Made by a program: the position numbers and the translations under genes. Below, in pieces: positions 12,535 through 27,300 of a DNA stretch of 64,000 nt. Source of the DNA: Rhipicephalus microplus (lineage: Eukaryota > Arthropoda > Arachnida > Ixodida > Ixodidae); NCBI RefSeq assembly GCF_043290135.1, contig NW_027464603.1:5061501-5125500 (forward strand). The letters run 5' to 3'. The notes under the pieces were generated by a model that saw only the letters and a program-made list of their open reading frames with translations, was not told the DNA's origin and ran no database searches. The number at the start of each line of letters is the position of its first letter. Position 1 is the first letter of the stretch.

Positions 12535-15500
12535 CACAACTAGAAACTCCACAACTAGAAACTCCACAACTTGAAACACCACAACTAGATACTCCACAAC
12601 TACAAATTCCACAACATGAAACTCCAAATTTAGAAACTCCGCAACTTGAAACTCCACAACTACAAACTCCATAACTAGGAACTCCACAGCTAGAAACTCC
12701 ACAACTACAGACTCCACAACTACAAACTTCACAACTAGAAACTCCACAACCAGAAACTCCGCAACTATAAACTCCACAACTAGAAGTTCCACAACCAGAG
12801 ACTCAACAACTAGAGACTCCACAACTAATAACTCTACAACTAGAAACCCAGCAACTAGAAACTCAACACCTATAAATTCTACAACTTGAAACACCACAAC
12901 TAGAAACGCAAAAACTAGAAACTCCACACCTAGAAACTCCGCAACTAGAAACTCCACAACTAGAAACTCCACCACTAGAAACTATGCAACTAGAAACTCC
13001 GCAACTAGAAACTCCACAACTAGAAACTCCACAACTAGAAGCTCCACAACTAGAGACTCCACAACTAGAGACTCCGCAACTAGAAACTCCACAGCTAGAA
13101 ACTCCGCAACTAGAAACTCCGCAACTAGAAACTCCACAACTAGAGACTCCGCAACTATAAACTCCACAACTTGAAACTCTGCAACTCGAAACTCTGCAAC
13201 TCGAAAATTCCCAACTAGAAACTACACAACTACAATCTCCGCAACTCGAGACTCCGCAACTAGAAATCTACAACTAGAAACTCTAAAACTAAAAATTCCA
13301 ACTGGAAACTGCACAACTAGAAACTCCACAACTGGGAACTCCGCAACTAGAAAATCTACAACTAAAAACTCCAACTAGAAACTCGACAACTAGAAACTCC
13401 ACAACTAGACACTTCGCAACTAGAAACTCCACAACTAGACATTCCACAACTAGAAAACTCTGCAACTAGAAACTCCACGAATAGACACTCCAAAACTTGA
13501 GACTCCGCAACGACAGACTTCGCAACTAGAAACTCTGCAACTAGAAACTGCACAGCTAGAAACTTGCAACTGGAAACTCTGCAACTAAAACTCCGCAACT
13601 AGAAACTCCACAGCTAGAAACTCCACAACTAGAAACTCCACAACTAGAGACTCCACAACTAGAAACTCCATGACTAGAAACTCCACAATTAGAAACTCCA
13701 CAACTTGAGACTTTGCAACTAGAAACTCGGCAACTAGAAACTCAAGAACTAGAAACTCCACAACTAGAAACTTCACAACTAGAAACTACACAACTTGAAA
13801 CACCACAACTAGATACTCCGCAACTACAAATTCCACAACTGGAAACTCCACAACTAGAAACTCCATAACTAGAAACTCCACAACTAGAAACTCCACAACT
13901 AGAGACTCCATAACTAGGAACTCCACAACTGGAAACTCCACAACTACCGACTCCACAACTACAGACTCCACAACTAGAACCTCCACAGCTAGAGACTCAA
14001 CAACTAGAAACTCTCCACAACTACGAATCCCACAACTACGAACCCAACAACTAGAAACTCGACAACTAAAAACTCCACAACTAGAAACTCCACAACTTAA
14101 GACTTCGCAACTAGAAACTCCACAACTAGAAACTCCACAACTAGAAACTCCACAACTTGAGACTCCGCAACTAGAAATCTACAACTAGAAACTCTAAAAC
14201 TAAAAAGTCCAACTGGAAACTGCACAACTAGAAACTCCACACCTATAAATTCCACAACCTAAAACTCCACAACTAGAAACTCCACAACTAGGAACTCCGC
14301 AACTAGAAAATCTACAACTAGAAACTTGAAAACTAAAAAATCCAACTAGAAACACCACAACTAGAAACTCCGCAACTAGAAACTCCACAACTAGACACTT
14401 CGCAACTACAAACTCCAAAACTAGAGACTTCACAACTAGAAAACTGCGCCACTAGAAACTCCACGACTAGACACTCCCCAACTTGAGACTCCGCAACGAC
14501 AGACTCCGCAACTAGAAACTCTGCAACTAGAAACTCCGAAAGTAGAAACTCCACAGCTAGAAACTTGCAACTAGAAACTCTGCAACTAGAAACTCCACAG
14601 CTAGAAACTCCACAACTAGAGACTCCACAACTAGAAACTCCATGACTAGAACCTCCATAACTAGAGACTCCACAACTAGAAACTCCACCACTTGAGACTC
14701 CATAACTAAAAATTCCACAACTACGAACCTCACAACTTGAAACTCCACAACTAGAAACTCCACAACTACAGACTCCACAACTACAAACATCACAACTAGA
14801 AACTCCACAACCAGAAACTCCGCAACTAGAAACTCCACAACTAGAAATTCCACAACCAGAGACTCAACAACTAGAGGCTCCACAACTAAAAACTCCACAG
14901 CTAGAAACCCCACAACTAGAAACTCCGCAAATAGAAACCCAGCAACTAGAAACTCCACAACTAGAATCTCTACACCTATTATTCCACAACTTGAAACTCC
15001 ACAACTAGAAACTGCACAACTAGAAACTCCACAACTAGAAACTCTACAACTAGAAACTATGCAACTAGAAACTCCACAACTAGAAACTCCACAGCTAGAA
15101 AGTCCGCAACTAGAGACTCTGCAACTAGAAACTCCGCAATTAGAAACTCCACAGCTAGAAACTCCGCAATTAGAAACTCCACAGCTAGAAACTCCACAAC
15201 TAGAGACTCCACAACTAGAGACTGCACAACTAGAGACTCCGCAACTAGAAACTCCACAGCTAGAAACTCCGCAACTAGAAACTTCACAACTAGAGACTCC
15301 GCAACTCTAAACTCCACAACTAGAAACTCCACACCTAGAAACTCCACAACTTGAGACTTCGCAACTAGAAACTCGGCAACTAGAAACTCAACAACTAGAA
15401 ACTCCACAACTAGAAACTCCACAACTAGAAACTCCACAACTTGAAACACCACAACTAGATACTCCACAACTACAAATTCCACAACTTGAAACTCCAAATT

Positions 15501-16920
15501 TAGAAACTCCGCAACTTGAAACTCCACAACTAGAAACTCCATAACTAGGAACTCCACAACTAGAAACTCCACAACTACAGACTCCACAACTACAAACTTC
15601 ACAACTAGAAACTCCACAACCAGAAACTCCGCAACTATAAACTCCACAACTAGAAGTTCCACAACCAGAGACTCAACAACTAGAGACTCCACAACTAAAA
15701 ACTCCACAACTAGAAACTCCACAACTAGAAACTCCACAACTAGAAACTCCACAACTAGAAACCTAGCAAATAGAAACTCAACACCTATAAATTCTACAAC
15801 TTGAAACACCACAACTAGAAACGCAACAACTAGAAACTCCACACCTAGAAACTCCGCAACTAGAAACATCACAACTAGAAACTCCACAACTAGAAAATAT
15901 GCAACTAGAAACTCCGCAACTAGAAACTCCACAGCTAGAACGTCCGCAACTAGAAACTCCGCAACTAGGAACTCCAACGCTAGAAACTCCACAACTAGAA
16001 ACTCCACAACTAGAATCTCCACAACTAGAGACTCCACAACTTGAAACTCCACAACTAAAAACTCCACAACTACAGACTCCACAACTACAAACTTCACAAC
16101 TAGAAGCTCCACAACCAGAAACTCCACAACTAGAAACTCCACAACTAGAAATTCCACAACCAGATACTCAACTACTAGAGACTCCACAACTAAAAACTCC
16201 ACAACTAGAAACTCCACAACTAGAAACTCCACAACTAGAAACTCCTTGACTAGAAACCCAGCAACTAGAAACTCCACAACTAGAATCTCCACAGCTATTA
16301 ATTCCACAACTTGAAACTCCACAACTAGAAACTCCACACCTAGAAACTCCACAACTTGAGACTTCGCAACTAGAAACTCGGCAACTAGAAACTCAACAAC
16401 TAGAAACTCCACAACTAGAAACTCCACAACTTGAAACACCACAACTAGATACTCCACAACTACAAATTCCACAACTAGAAACTCCAAATTTAGAAACTCC
16501 GCAACTTGAAACTCCACAACTAGAAACTCCATAACTAGGAACTCCACAACTAGAAACTCCACAACGACAGACTCCACAACTACAAACTTCACAACTAGAA
16601 ACTCCACAACCAGAAACTCCGCCACTATAAACTCCACAACTAGAAGTTCCACAACCAGAGACTCATCAACTAGAGACTCCACAACTAAAAACTCCACAAC
16701 TAGAAACTCCACAACTAGAAACTCCACAACTAGAAACCTAGCAACTAGAAACTCAACACCTATAAATTCTACAACTTGAAACACCACAACTAGAAACGCA
16801 ACAACTAGAAACTCCACACCTAGAAACTCCGCAACTAGAAACTCCACAACTAGAAACTCCACAACTAGAAACTATGCAACTAGAAACTCCACAGCTAGAA
16901 CGTCCGCAACTAGAAACTCC
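12535..16920. repeat. 4,385-bp higher-order unit, copy 1
   Basis: Landmarks here recur exactly 4,385 bp downstream: the unusual ACAACATGAA unit at 12,611 and 16,996, the cassettes at about 13,510 and 17,895, and the regular section at 15,057 and 19,442. I noticed only three substitutions between the copies, near 12,689, 12,840 and 13,840, all transitions, so identity is about 99.9% by eye. The copies diverge after about 16,920 and 21,305. Since 4,385 is 2 modulo 3, the duplication does not keep a reading frame. Confidence 0.9.
13360..13596. repeat. Register-shift cassette (representative copy)
   Basis: Four odd-length units follow one another: a 13-mer at 13,360-13,372, a 16-mer at 13,448-13,463, a 14-mer at 13,554-13,567 and a 14-mer at 13,583-13,596. 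Between them lie a CACGAATAGACACTCC unit and the CGACAGACTTCGC landmark (about 13,510). The summed shift of these four units is -3. A second flavour of the cassette uses CACGACTAGACACTCC and CGACAGACTCCGC, as near 14,497. More than thirty cassette landmarks or close variants occur in the window. Confidence 0.85.
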
Positions 16921-19900
16921 ACAACTAGAAACTCCACAACTAGAAACTCCACAACTTGAAACACCACAACTAGATACTCCACAACTACAAATTCCACAAC
17001 ATGAAACTCCAAATTTAGAAACTCCGCAACTTGAAACTCCACAACTACAAACTCCATAACTAGGAACTCCACAACTAGAAACTCCACAACTACAGACTCC
17101 ACAACTACAAACTTCACAACTAGAAACTCCACAACCAGAAACTCCGCAACTATAAACTCCACAACTAGAAGTTCCACAACCAGAGACTCAACAACTAGAG
17201 ACTCCACAACTAATAACTCCACAACTAGAAACCCAGCAACTAGAAACTCAACACCTATAAATTCTACAACTTGAAACACCACAACTAGAAACGCAAAAAC
17301 TAGAAACTCCACACCTAGAAACTCCGCAACTAGAAACTCCACAACTAGAAACTCCACCACTAGAAACTATGCAACTAGAAACTCCGCAACTAGAAACTCC
17401 ACAACTAGAAACTCCACAACTAGAAGCTCCACAACTAGAGACTCCACAACTAGAGACTCCGCAACTAGAAACTCCACAGCTAGAAACTCCGCAACTAGAA
17501 ACTCCGCAACTAGAAACTCCACAACTAGAGACTCCGCAACTATAAACTCCACAACTTGAAACTCTGCAACTCGAAACTCTGCAACTCGAAAATTCCCAAC
17601 TAGAAACTACACAACTACAATCTCCGCAACTCGAGACTCCGCAACTAGAAATCTACAACTAGAAACTCTAAAACTAAAAATTCCAACTGGAAACTGCACA
17701 ACTAGAAACTCCACAACTGGGAACTCCGCAACTAGAAAATCTACAACTAAAAACTCCAACTAGAAACTCGACAACTAGAAACTCCACAACTAGACACTTC
17801 GCAACTAGAAACTCCACAACTAGACATTCCACAACTAGAAAACTCTGCAACTAGAAACTCCACGAATAGACACTCCAAAACTTGAGACTCCGCAACGACA
17901 GACTTCGCAACTAGAAACTCTGCAACTAGAAACTGCACAGCTAGAAACTTGCAACTGGAAACTCTGCAACTAAAACTCCGCAACTAGAAACTCCACAGCT
18001 AGAAACTCCACAACTAGAAACTCCACAACTAGAGACTCCACAACTAGAAACTCCATGACTAGAAACTCCACAATTAGAAACTCCACAACTTGAGACTTTG
18101 CAACTAGAAACTCGGCAACTAGAAACTCAAGAACTAGAAACTCCACAACTAGAAACTTCACAACTAGAAACTACACAACTTGAAACACCACAACTAGATA
18201 CTCCGCAACTACAAATTCCACAACTAGAAACTCCACAACTAGAAACTCCATAACTAGAAACTCCACAACTAGAAACTCCACAACTAGAGACTCCATAACT
18301 AGGAACTCCACAACTGGAAACTCCACAACTACCGACTCCACAACTACAGACTCCACAACTAGAACCTCCACAGCTAGAGACTCAACAACTAGAAACTCTC
18401 CACAACTACGAATCCCACAACTACGAACCCAACAACTAGAAACTCGACAACTAAAAACTCCACAACTAGAAACTCCACAACTTAAGACTTCGCAACTAGA
18501 AACTCCACAACTAGAAACTCCACAACTAGAAACTCCACAACTTGAGACTCCGCAACTAGAAATCTACAACTAGAAACTCTAAAACTAAAAAGTCCAACTG
18601 GAAACTGCACAACTAGAAACTCCACACCTATAAATTCCACAACCTAAAACTCCACAACTAGAAACTCCACAACTAGGAACTCCGCAACTAGAAAATCTAC
18701 AACTAGAAACTTGAAAACTAAAAAATCCAACTAGAAACACCACAACTAGAAACTCCGCAACTAGAAACTCCACAACTAGACACTTCGCAACTACAAACTC
18801 CAAAACTAGAGACTTCACAACTAGAAAACTGCGCCACTAGAAACTCCACGACTAGACACTCCCCAACTTGAGACTCCGCAACGACAGACTCCGCAACTAG
18901 AAACTCTGCAACTAGAAACTCCGAAAGTAGAAACTCCACAGCTAGAAACTTGCAACTAGAAACTCTGCAACTAGAAACTCCACAGCTAGAAACTCCACAA
19001 CTAGAGACTCCACAACTAGAAACTCCATGACTAGAACCTCCATAACTAGAGACTCCACAACTAGAAACTCCACCACTTGAGACTCCATAACTAAAAATTC
19101 CACAACTACGAACCTCACAACTTGAAACTCCACAACTAGAAACTCCACAACTACAGACTCCACAACTACAAACATCACAACTAGAAACTCCACAACCAGA
19201 AACTCCGCAACTAGAAACTCCACAACTAGAAATTCCACAACCAGAGACTCAACAACTAGAGGCTCCACAACTAAAAACTCCACAGCTAGAAACCCCACAA
19301 CTAGAAACTCCGCAAATAGAAACCCAGCAACTAGAAACTCCACAACTAGAATCTCTACACCTATTATTCCACAACTTGAAACTCCACAACTAGAAACTGC
19401 ACAACTAGAAACTCCACAACTAGAAACTCTACAACTAGAAACTATGCAACTAGAAACTCCACAACTAGAAACTCCACAGCTAGAAAGTCCGCAACTAGAG
19501 ACTCTGCAACTAGAAACTCCGCAATTAGAAACTCCACAGCTAGAAACTCCGCAATTAGAAACTCCACAGCTAGAAACTCCACAACTAGAGACTCCACAAC
19601 TAGAGACTGCACAACTAGAGACTCCGCAACTAGAAACTCCACAGCTAGAAACTCCGCAACTAGAAACTTCACAACTAGAGACTCCGCAACTCTAAACTCC
19701 ACAACTAGAAACTCCACACCTAGAAACTCCACAACTTGAGACTTCGCAACTAGAAACTCGGCAACTAGAAACTCAACAACTAGAAACTCCACAACTAGAA
19801 ACTCCACAACTAGAAACTCCACAACTTGAAACACCACAACTAGATACTCCACAACTACAAATTCCACAACTTGAAACTCCAAATTTAGAAACTCCGCAAC

Positions 19901-21305
19901 TTGAAACTCCACAACTAGAAACTCCATAACTAGGAACTCCACAACTAGAAACTCCACAACTACAGACTCCACAACTACAAACTTCACAACTAGAAACTCC
20001 ACAACCAGAAACTCCGCAACTATAAACTCCACAACTAGAAGTTCCACAACCAGAGACTCAACAACTAGAGACTCCACAACTAAAAACTCCACAACTAGAA
20101 ACTCCACAACTAGAAACTCCACAACTAGAAACTCCACAACTAGAAACCTAGCAAATAGAAACTCAACACCTATAAATTCTACAACTTGAAACACCACAAC
20201 TAGAAACGCAACAACTAGAAACTCCACACCTAGAAACTCCGCAACTAGAAACATCACAACTAGAAACTCCACAACTAGAAAATATGCAACTAGAAACTCC
20301 GCAACTAGAAACTCCACAGCTAGAACGTCCGCAACTAGAAACTCCGCAACTAGGAACTCCAACGCTAGAAACTCCACAACTAGAAACTCCACAACTAGAA
20401 TCTCCACAACTAGAGACTCCACAACTTGAAACTCCACAACTAAAAACTCCACAACTACAGACTCCACAACTACAAACTTCACAACTAGAAGCTCCACAAC
20501 CAGAAACTCCACAACTAGAAACTCCACAACTAGAAATTCCACAACCAGATACTCAACTACTAGAGACTCCACAACTAAAAACTCCACAACTAGAAACTCC
20601 ACAACTAGAAACTCCACAACTAGAAACTCCTTGACTAGAAACCCAGCAACTAGAAACTCCACAACTAGAATCTCCACAGCTATTAATTCCACAACTTGAA
20701 ACTCCACAACTAGAAACTCCACACCTAGAAACTCCACAACTTGAGACTTCGCAACTAGAAACTCGGCAACTAGAAACTCAACAACTAGAAACTCCACAAC
20801 TAGAAACTCCACAACTTGAAACACCACAACTAGATACTCCACAACTACAAATTCCACAACTAGAAACTCCAAATTTAGAAACTCCGCAACTTGAAACTCC
20901 ACAACTAGAAACTCCATAACTAGGAACTCCACAACTAGAAACTCCACAACGACAGACTCCACAACTACAAACTTCACAACTAGAAACTCCACAACCAGAA
21001 ACTCCGCCACTATAAACTCCACAACTAGAAGTTCCACAACCAGAGACTCATCAACTAGAGACTCCACAACTAAAAACTCCACAACTAGAAACTCCACAAC
21101 TAGAAACTCCACAACTAGAAACCTAGCAACTAGAAACTCAACACCTATAAATTCTACAACTTGAAACACCACAACTAGAAACGCAACAACTAGAAACTCC
21201 ACACCTAGAAACTCCGCAACTAGAAACTCCACAACTAGAAACTCCACAACTAGAAACTATGCAACTAGAAACTCCACAGCTAGAACGTCCGCAACTAGAA
21301 ACTCC
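16921..21305. repeat. 4,385-bp higher-order unit, copy 2
   Basis: This directly follows copy 1 in the same orientation. The minus-strand open frame of 601 codons at 19,442-21,247 matches the one at 15,057-16,862 throughout, which illustrates the near identity. The right end of copy 1 (after about 16,920) jumps back to the start of this copy, whereas here the array continues into a string with AACTAGGAACTCCAACGC near 21,310. This is the pattern expected from an unequal exchange between units of the array. Confidence 0.9.
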
Positions 21306-24300
21306 GCAACTAGGAACTCCAACGCTAGAAACTCCACAACTAGAAACTCCACAACTAGAATCTCCACAACTAGAGACTCCACAACTAGAGACTCCGCAAC
21401 TAGAAACTCCACAGCTAGAAACTCCGCAACTAGAATCTCCGCAACTAGAAACTCCACAAGTAGAGACTCCGCAACTATAAACTCCACAACTTGAAACTCT
21501 GCAACTCGAAACTCTGCAACTAGAAACTACACAACTACAAACTTCACAACTAGAAACTCCACAACCAGAAACTCCGCAACTATAAACTCCACAACTAGAA
21601 GTTCCACAACCAGAGACTCAACAACTAGAGACTCCACAACTAAAAACTCCACAACTAGAAACTCCACAACTACAGACTCCACAACTACAAACTTCACAAC
21701 TAGAAACTCCACAACCAGAAACTCTGCAACTATAAACTCCACAACTAGAAGTTCCACAACCAGAGACTCAACAACTAGAGACTCCACAACTAAAAACTCC
21801 ACAACTAGAAACTCCACAACTAGAAACCCAGCAACTAGAAACTCCACAACTAGAAACCCAGCAACTAGAAACTCAACACCTATAAATTCTACAACTTGAA
21901 ACTCCACACCTAGAAACTCCGCAACTAGAAACTCCACAACTAGAAACTCCACAACTAGAAACTATGCAACTAGAGACTCCACAACTAAAAACTCCACAGC
22001 TAGAAACCCCACACCTAGAAACTCCGCAAATAGAAACCCAGCAACTAGAAACTCCACAACTAGAAACTCCACAACTAGAATCTCCACAACTAGAGACTCC
22101 ACAACTAGAGACTCCACAACTAGAAACTCCACAGCTAGAAACTCCGCAACTAGAATCTCCGCAACTAGAAACTCTACAACTAGAGACTCCGCAACTATAA
22201 ACTCCACAACTTGAAACTCTGCAACTCGAAACTCTGCAACTAGAAAATTCCCAACTAGAAACTACACAACTACAATCTCCGCAACTCGAAACTCCGCAAC
22301 TACAAAATCCACAACTAGAAACTCCACAACTGGGAACTCCGCAACTAGAAAATCTACAACTAGAAACTCGAAAACTAAAAACTCCAACTAGAAACTCCAC
22401 AACTAGAAACTCTACAACTAGAAACTCTGCAACTAGAAACTCCACAGCTAGAAACTCCACAACTACAAACTCCACAACTAGAGACTCCACAACTAGAAAC
22501 TCCACCACTTGAGACTCCATAACTAAAAATTCCACAACTACGAACCTCACAACTTGAAACTCCACAACTAGAAACTCCACAACTACAAACATCACAACTA
22601 GAAAATCCACAACCAGAAACTCCGCAACTAGAAACTCCACAACTAGAAATTTCACAACCAGAGACTCAACAACTAGAGACTCCACAACTAAAAACTCCAC
22701 AGCTAGAAACCCCACACCTAGAAACTCCGCAAATAGAAACCCAGCAACTAGAAACTCCACAACTAGAATCTCTACACCTATTAATTCGACAACTTGAAAC
22801 TCCACCACTAGAAACTCCACAACTAGAAACTCCACAACTAGAAACTCTACAACTAGAAACTATGCAACTAGAAACTCCGAGACTAGAAACTCCACAGCTA
22901 GAACGTCCGCAACTAGAACCTCTGCAACTAGAAACTCCGCAATTAGAAACTCCACAGCTAGAAACTCCGCAATTAAAAACTCCACAGCTAGAAACTCCAC
23001 AACTAGAGACTCCACAACTAGAGACTACACAACTAGAGACTCCGCAACTAGAAACTCCACAGTTAGAAACTCCGCAACTAGAAACTCCACAACTAGAGAC
23101 TCCGCAACTCTAAACTCCACAATTTGAACTCTGCAACTCGAAACTACGCAACTAAAAAATTCCCAACTAGAAGCTACACAACCTGAATCTCCGCAACTCG
23201 AAACTCCTCAACTACAAAATCCACAACTAGAAACTCCACAACTGGGAACTCCGCAACTAGAAAATCTACAAATAGAAACTCGAAAACTAAAAACTCCAAC
23301 TAGAAACTCCACAACTACAAACTCCACAACTAGAAACTCTGCAACTAGAAACTCCACAGCTAGAAACTCCACAACTAGAAACTCCACAACTAGAGACTCC
23401 ACAACTAGAAACTACATGACTAGAACCCCCACAACTAGAGACTCCACAACTAGAAACTCCACCACTTGAGACTCCAACACTAAAAATTCCACAACTACGA
23501 ACCTCACAACTTGAAACTCCACACCTAGAAATTCCGCAACTAGAAACTCCACAACTATAAACTCCACAACTAGAAACTATGCAACTAGAAACTCCGCAAC
23601 TAGAAACTCCACAACTAGAATCTCCACAACTAGAGACTCCACAACTAGAGACTCCGCAACTAGAAACTCCACAGCTAGAAACTCCGCAACTAGAAACTCC
23701 GCAACTAGAAACTCCACAACTACAGACTCCGCAACTATAAACTCCACAACTTGAAACTCTGCAACTCGAAACTCTGCAACTCGAAAATTCCCAACTAGAA
23801 ACTACAAAACTACAATCTCCGCAACTCGAAACTCCGCAACTACAAAATCCACAACTAGAAACTCCACAACTGGGAACTCCGCAACTAGAAAATCTACAAC
23901 TAGAAACTCGAAAACTAAAAACTCCAACTAGAAACTCCACAACTAGACACTTCGCAACTAGAAACTCCACAACTAGACATTCCACAACTAGAAAACTCTG
24001 CAACTAGAAACTCCACGAATAGACACTCCAAAACTTGAGACTCCGCAACGACAGACTTCGCAACTAGAAACTCTGCAACTAGAAACTGCACAGCTAGAAA
24101 CTTGCAACTGGAAACTCTGCAACTAAAACTCCGCAACTAGAAACTCCACAGCTAGAAACTCCACAACTAGAAACTCCACAACTAGAGACTCCACAACTAG
24201 AAACTCCATGACTAGAAACTCCACAATTAGAAACTCCACAACTTGAGACTTTGCAACTAGAAACTCGGCAACTAGAAACTCAAGAACTAGAAACTCCACA

Positions 24301-27300
24301 ACTAGAAACTTCACAACTAGAAACTACACAACTTGAAACACCACAACTAGATACTCCGCAACTACAAATTCCACAACTAGAAACTCCACAACTAGAAACT
24401 CCATAACTAGAAACTCCACAACTAGAGACTCCATAACTAGGAACTCCACAACTGGAAACTCCACAACTACCGACTCCACAACTACAGACTCCGCAACTAG
24501 AACCTCCACAGCTTGAGACTCAACAACTAGAAACTCTCCACAACTACGAACCCCACAACTACGAACCCAACAACTAGAAACTCCACAACTAAAAACTCCA
24601 CAACTAGAAACTCCACAACTTAAGACTTCGCAACTAGAAACTCCACAACTAGAAACTCCACAACTAGAAACTCCACAACTTGAGACTCCGCAACTAGAAA
24701 TCTACAACTAGAAACTCTAAAACTAAAAAGTCCAACTGGAAACTGCACAACTAGAAACTCCACACCTATAAATTCCACACCTAAAACTCCACAACTAGAA
24801 ACTCCACAACTAGAAACTCCGCAACTAGAAACTCCACAACTAGACACTTCGCAACTACAAACTCCAAAACTAGAGACTTCACAACTAGAAAACTCCGCCA
24901 CTAGAAACTCCACGACTAGACACACCCCAACTTGAGACTCCGCAACGACAGACTCCGCAACTAGAAACTCTGCAACTAGAAACTCCGAAAGTAGAAACTC
25001 CACAGCTAGAAACTTGCAACTAGAAACTCTGCAACTAGAAACTCCACAGCTAGAAACTCCACAACTAGAAACTCCACAACTAGAGACTCCACAACTAGAA
25101 ACTCCATGACTAGAACCTCCACAACTAGAGACTCCACAACTAGAAACTCCACCACTTGAGACTCCATAACTAAAAATTCCACAACTACGAACCTCACAAC
25201 TTGAAACTCCACAACTAGAAACTCCACAACTACAGACTCCACAACTACAAACATCACAACTAGAAACTCCACAACCAGAAACTCCGCAACTAGAAACTCC
25301 ACAACTAGAAATTCCACAACCAGAGACTCAACAACTAGAGACTCCACAACTAAAAACTCCACAGCTAGAAACCCCACAACTAGAAACTCCGCAAATAGAA
25401 ACCCAGCAACTAGAAACTCCACAACTAGAATCTCTACACCTATTAATTCCACAACTTGAAACTCCACAACTAGAAACTCCACAACTAGAAACTCTACAAC
25501 TAGAAACTATGCAACTAGAAACTCCGCAACTAGAAACTCCACAACTAGAATCTCCACAACTAGAGACTCCACAACTAGAGACTCCGCAACTAGAAACTCC
25601 ACAACTTAAGACTTCGCAACTAGAAACTCCACAACTAGAAACTCCACAACTAGAGACTCCGCAACTATAAACTCCACAACTTGAAACTCTGCCACTCGAA
25701 ACTCTGCAACTCGAAAATTCCCAACTAGAAACTACAAAACTACAATCTCCGCAACTCGAAACTCCGCAACTACAAAATCCACAACTAGAAACTCCACAAC
25801 TGGGAACTCCGCAACTAGAAAATCTACAACTAGAAACTCGAAAACTAAAAACTCCAACTAGAAACTCGACAACTAGAAACTCCACAACTAGACACTTCGC
25901 AACTAGAAACTCCACAACTAGACATTCCACAACTAGAAAACTCTGCAACTAGAAACTCCACGAATAGACACTCCAAAACTTGAGACTCCGCAACGACAGA
26001 CTTCGCAACTAGAAACTCTGCAACTAGAAACTGCACAGCTAGAAACTTGCAACTGGAAACTCTGCAACTAAAACTCCGCAACTAGAAACTCCACAGCTAG
26101 AAACTCCACAACCAGAAACTCCACAACTAGAGACTCCACAACTAGAAACTCCATGACTAGAAACTCCACAATTAGAAACTCCACAACTTGAGACTTTGCA
26201 ACTAGAAACTCGGCAACTAGAAACTCAAGAACTAGAGACTCCACAACTAGAAACTTCACAACTAGAAACTACACAACTTGAAACACCACAACTAGATACT
26301 CCGCAACTACAAATTCCACAACTAGAAACTCCACAACTAGAAACTCCATAACTAGAAACTCCACAACTAGAGACTCCATAACTAGGAACTCCACAACTGG
26401 AAACTCCACAACTACCGACTCCACAACTACAGACTCCACAACTAGAACCTCCACAGCTTGAGACTCAAGAACTAGAAACTCTCCACAACTACGAACCCCA
26501 CAACTACGAACCCAACAACTAGAAACTCCACAACTAAAAACTCCACAACTAGAAACTCCACAACTTAAGACTTCGCAACTAGAAACTCCACAACTAGAAA
26601 CTCCACAACTAGAAACTCCACAACTTGAGACTCCGCAACTAGAAATCTACAACTAGAAACTCCACAACTAAAAACTCCACAACTACAGACTCCACAACTA
26701 CAAACTTCACAACTAGAAACTCCACAACCAGAAACTCCACAACTAGAAACTCCACAACTAGAAACTCCACAACTAGAAACTCCGCGACTAGAAACCCAGC
26801 AACTAGAAACTCCACAACTAGAATCTCCACAGCTATTAATTCCACAACTTGAAACTCCACAACTAGAAACTCCACACCTAGAAACTCCACAACTTGAGAC
26901 TTCACAACTAGAAACTCGGCAACTAGAAACTCAACAACTAGAATCTTCACAACTTGAAACACCACAAATAGATATTCCAGAACTACAAATTCCACAACTA
27001 GAAACTCCAAATTTAGAAACTCCGCAACTTGAAACTCCACAACTAGAAACTCCATAACTAGGAACTCCACAACTAGAAACTCCGCAACTAGAAACTCCAC
27101 AGCTAGAACGTCCGCAACTAGAAACTCTGCAACTAGAAACTCCGCAATTAGAAACTCCACAACTAGAGACTCCACAACTAGAGACTGCACAACTAGAGAC
27201 TCCTCAACTAGAAACTCCATAGCTAGAAACTCCGCAACTAGAAACTCTACAACTAGAGACTCCGCAATGCTAAACTCTACAACTTGAAACTCTGCAACTA

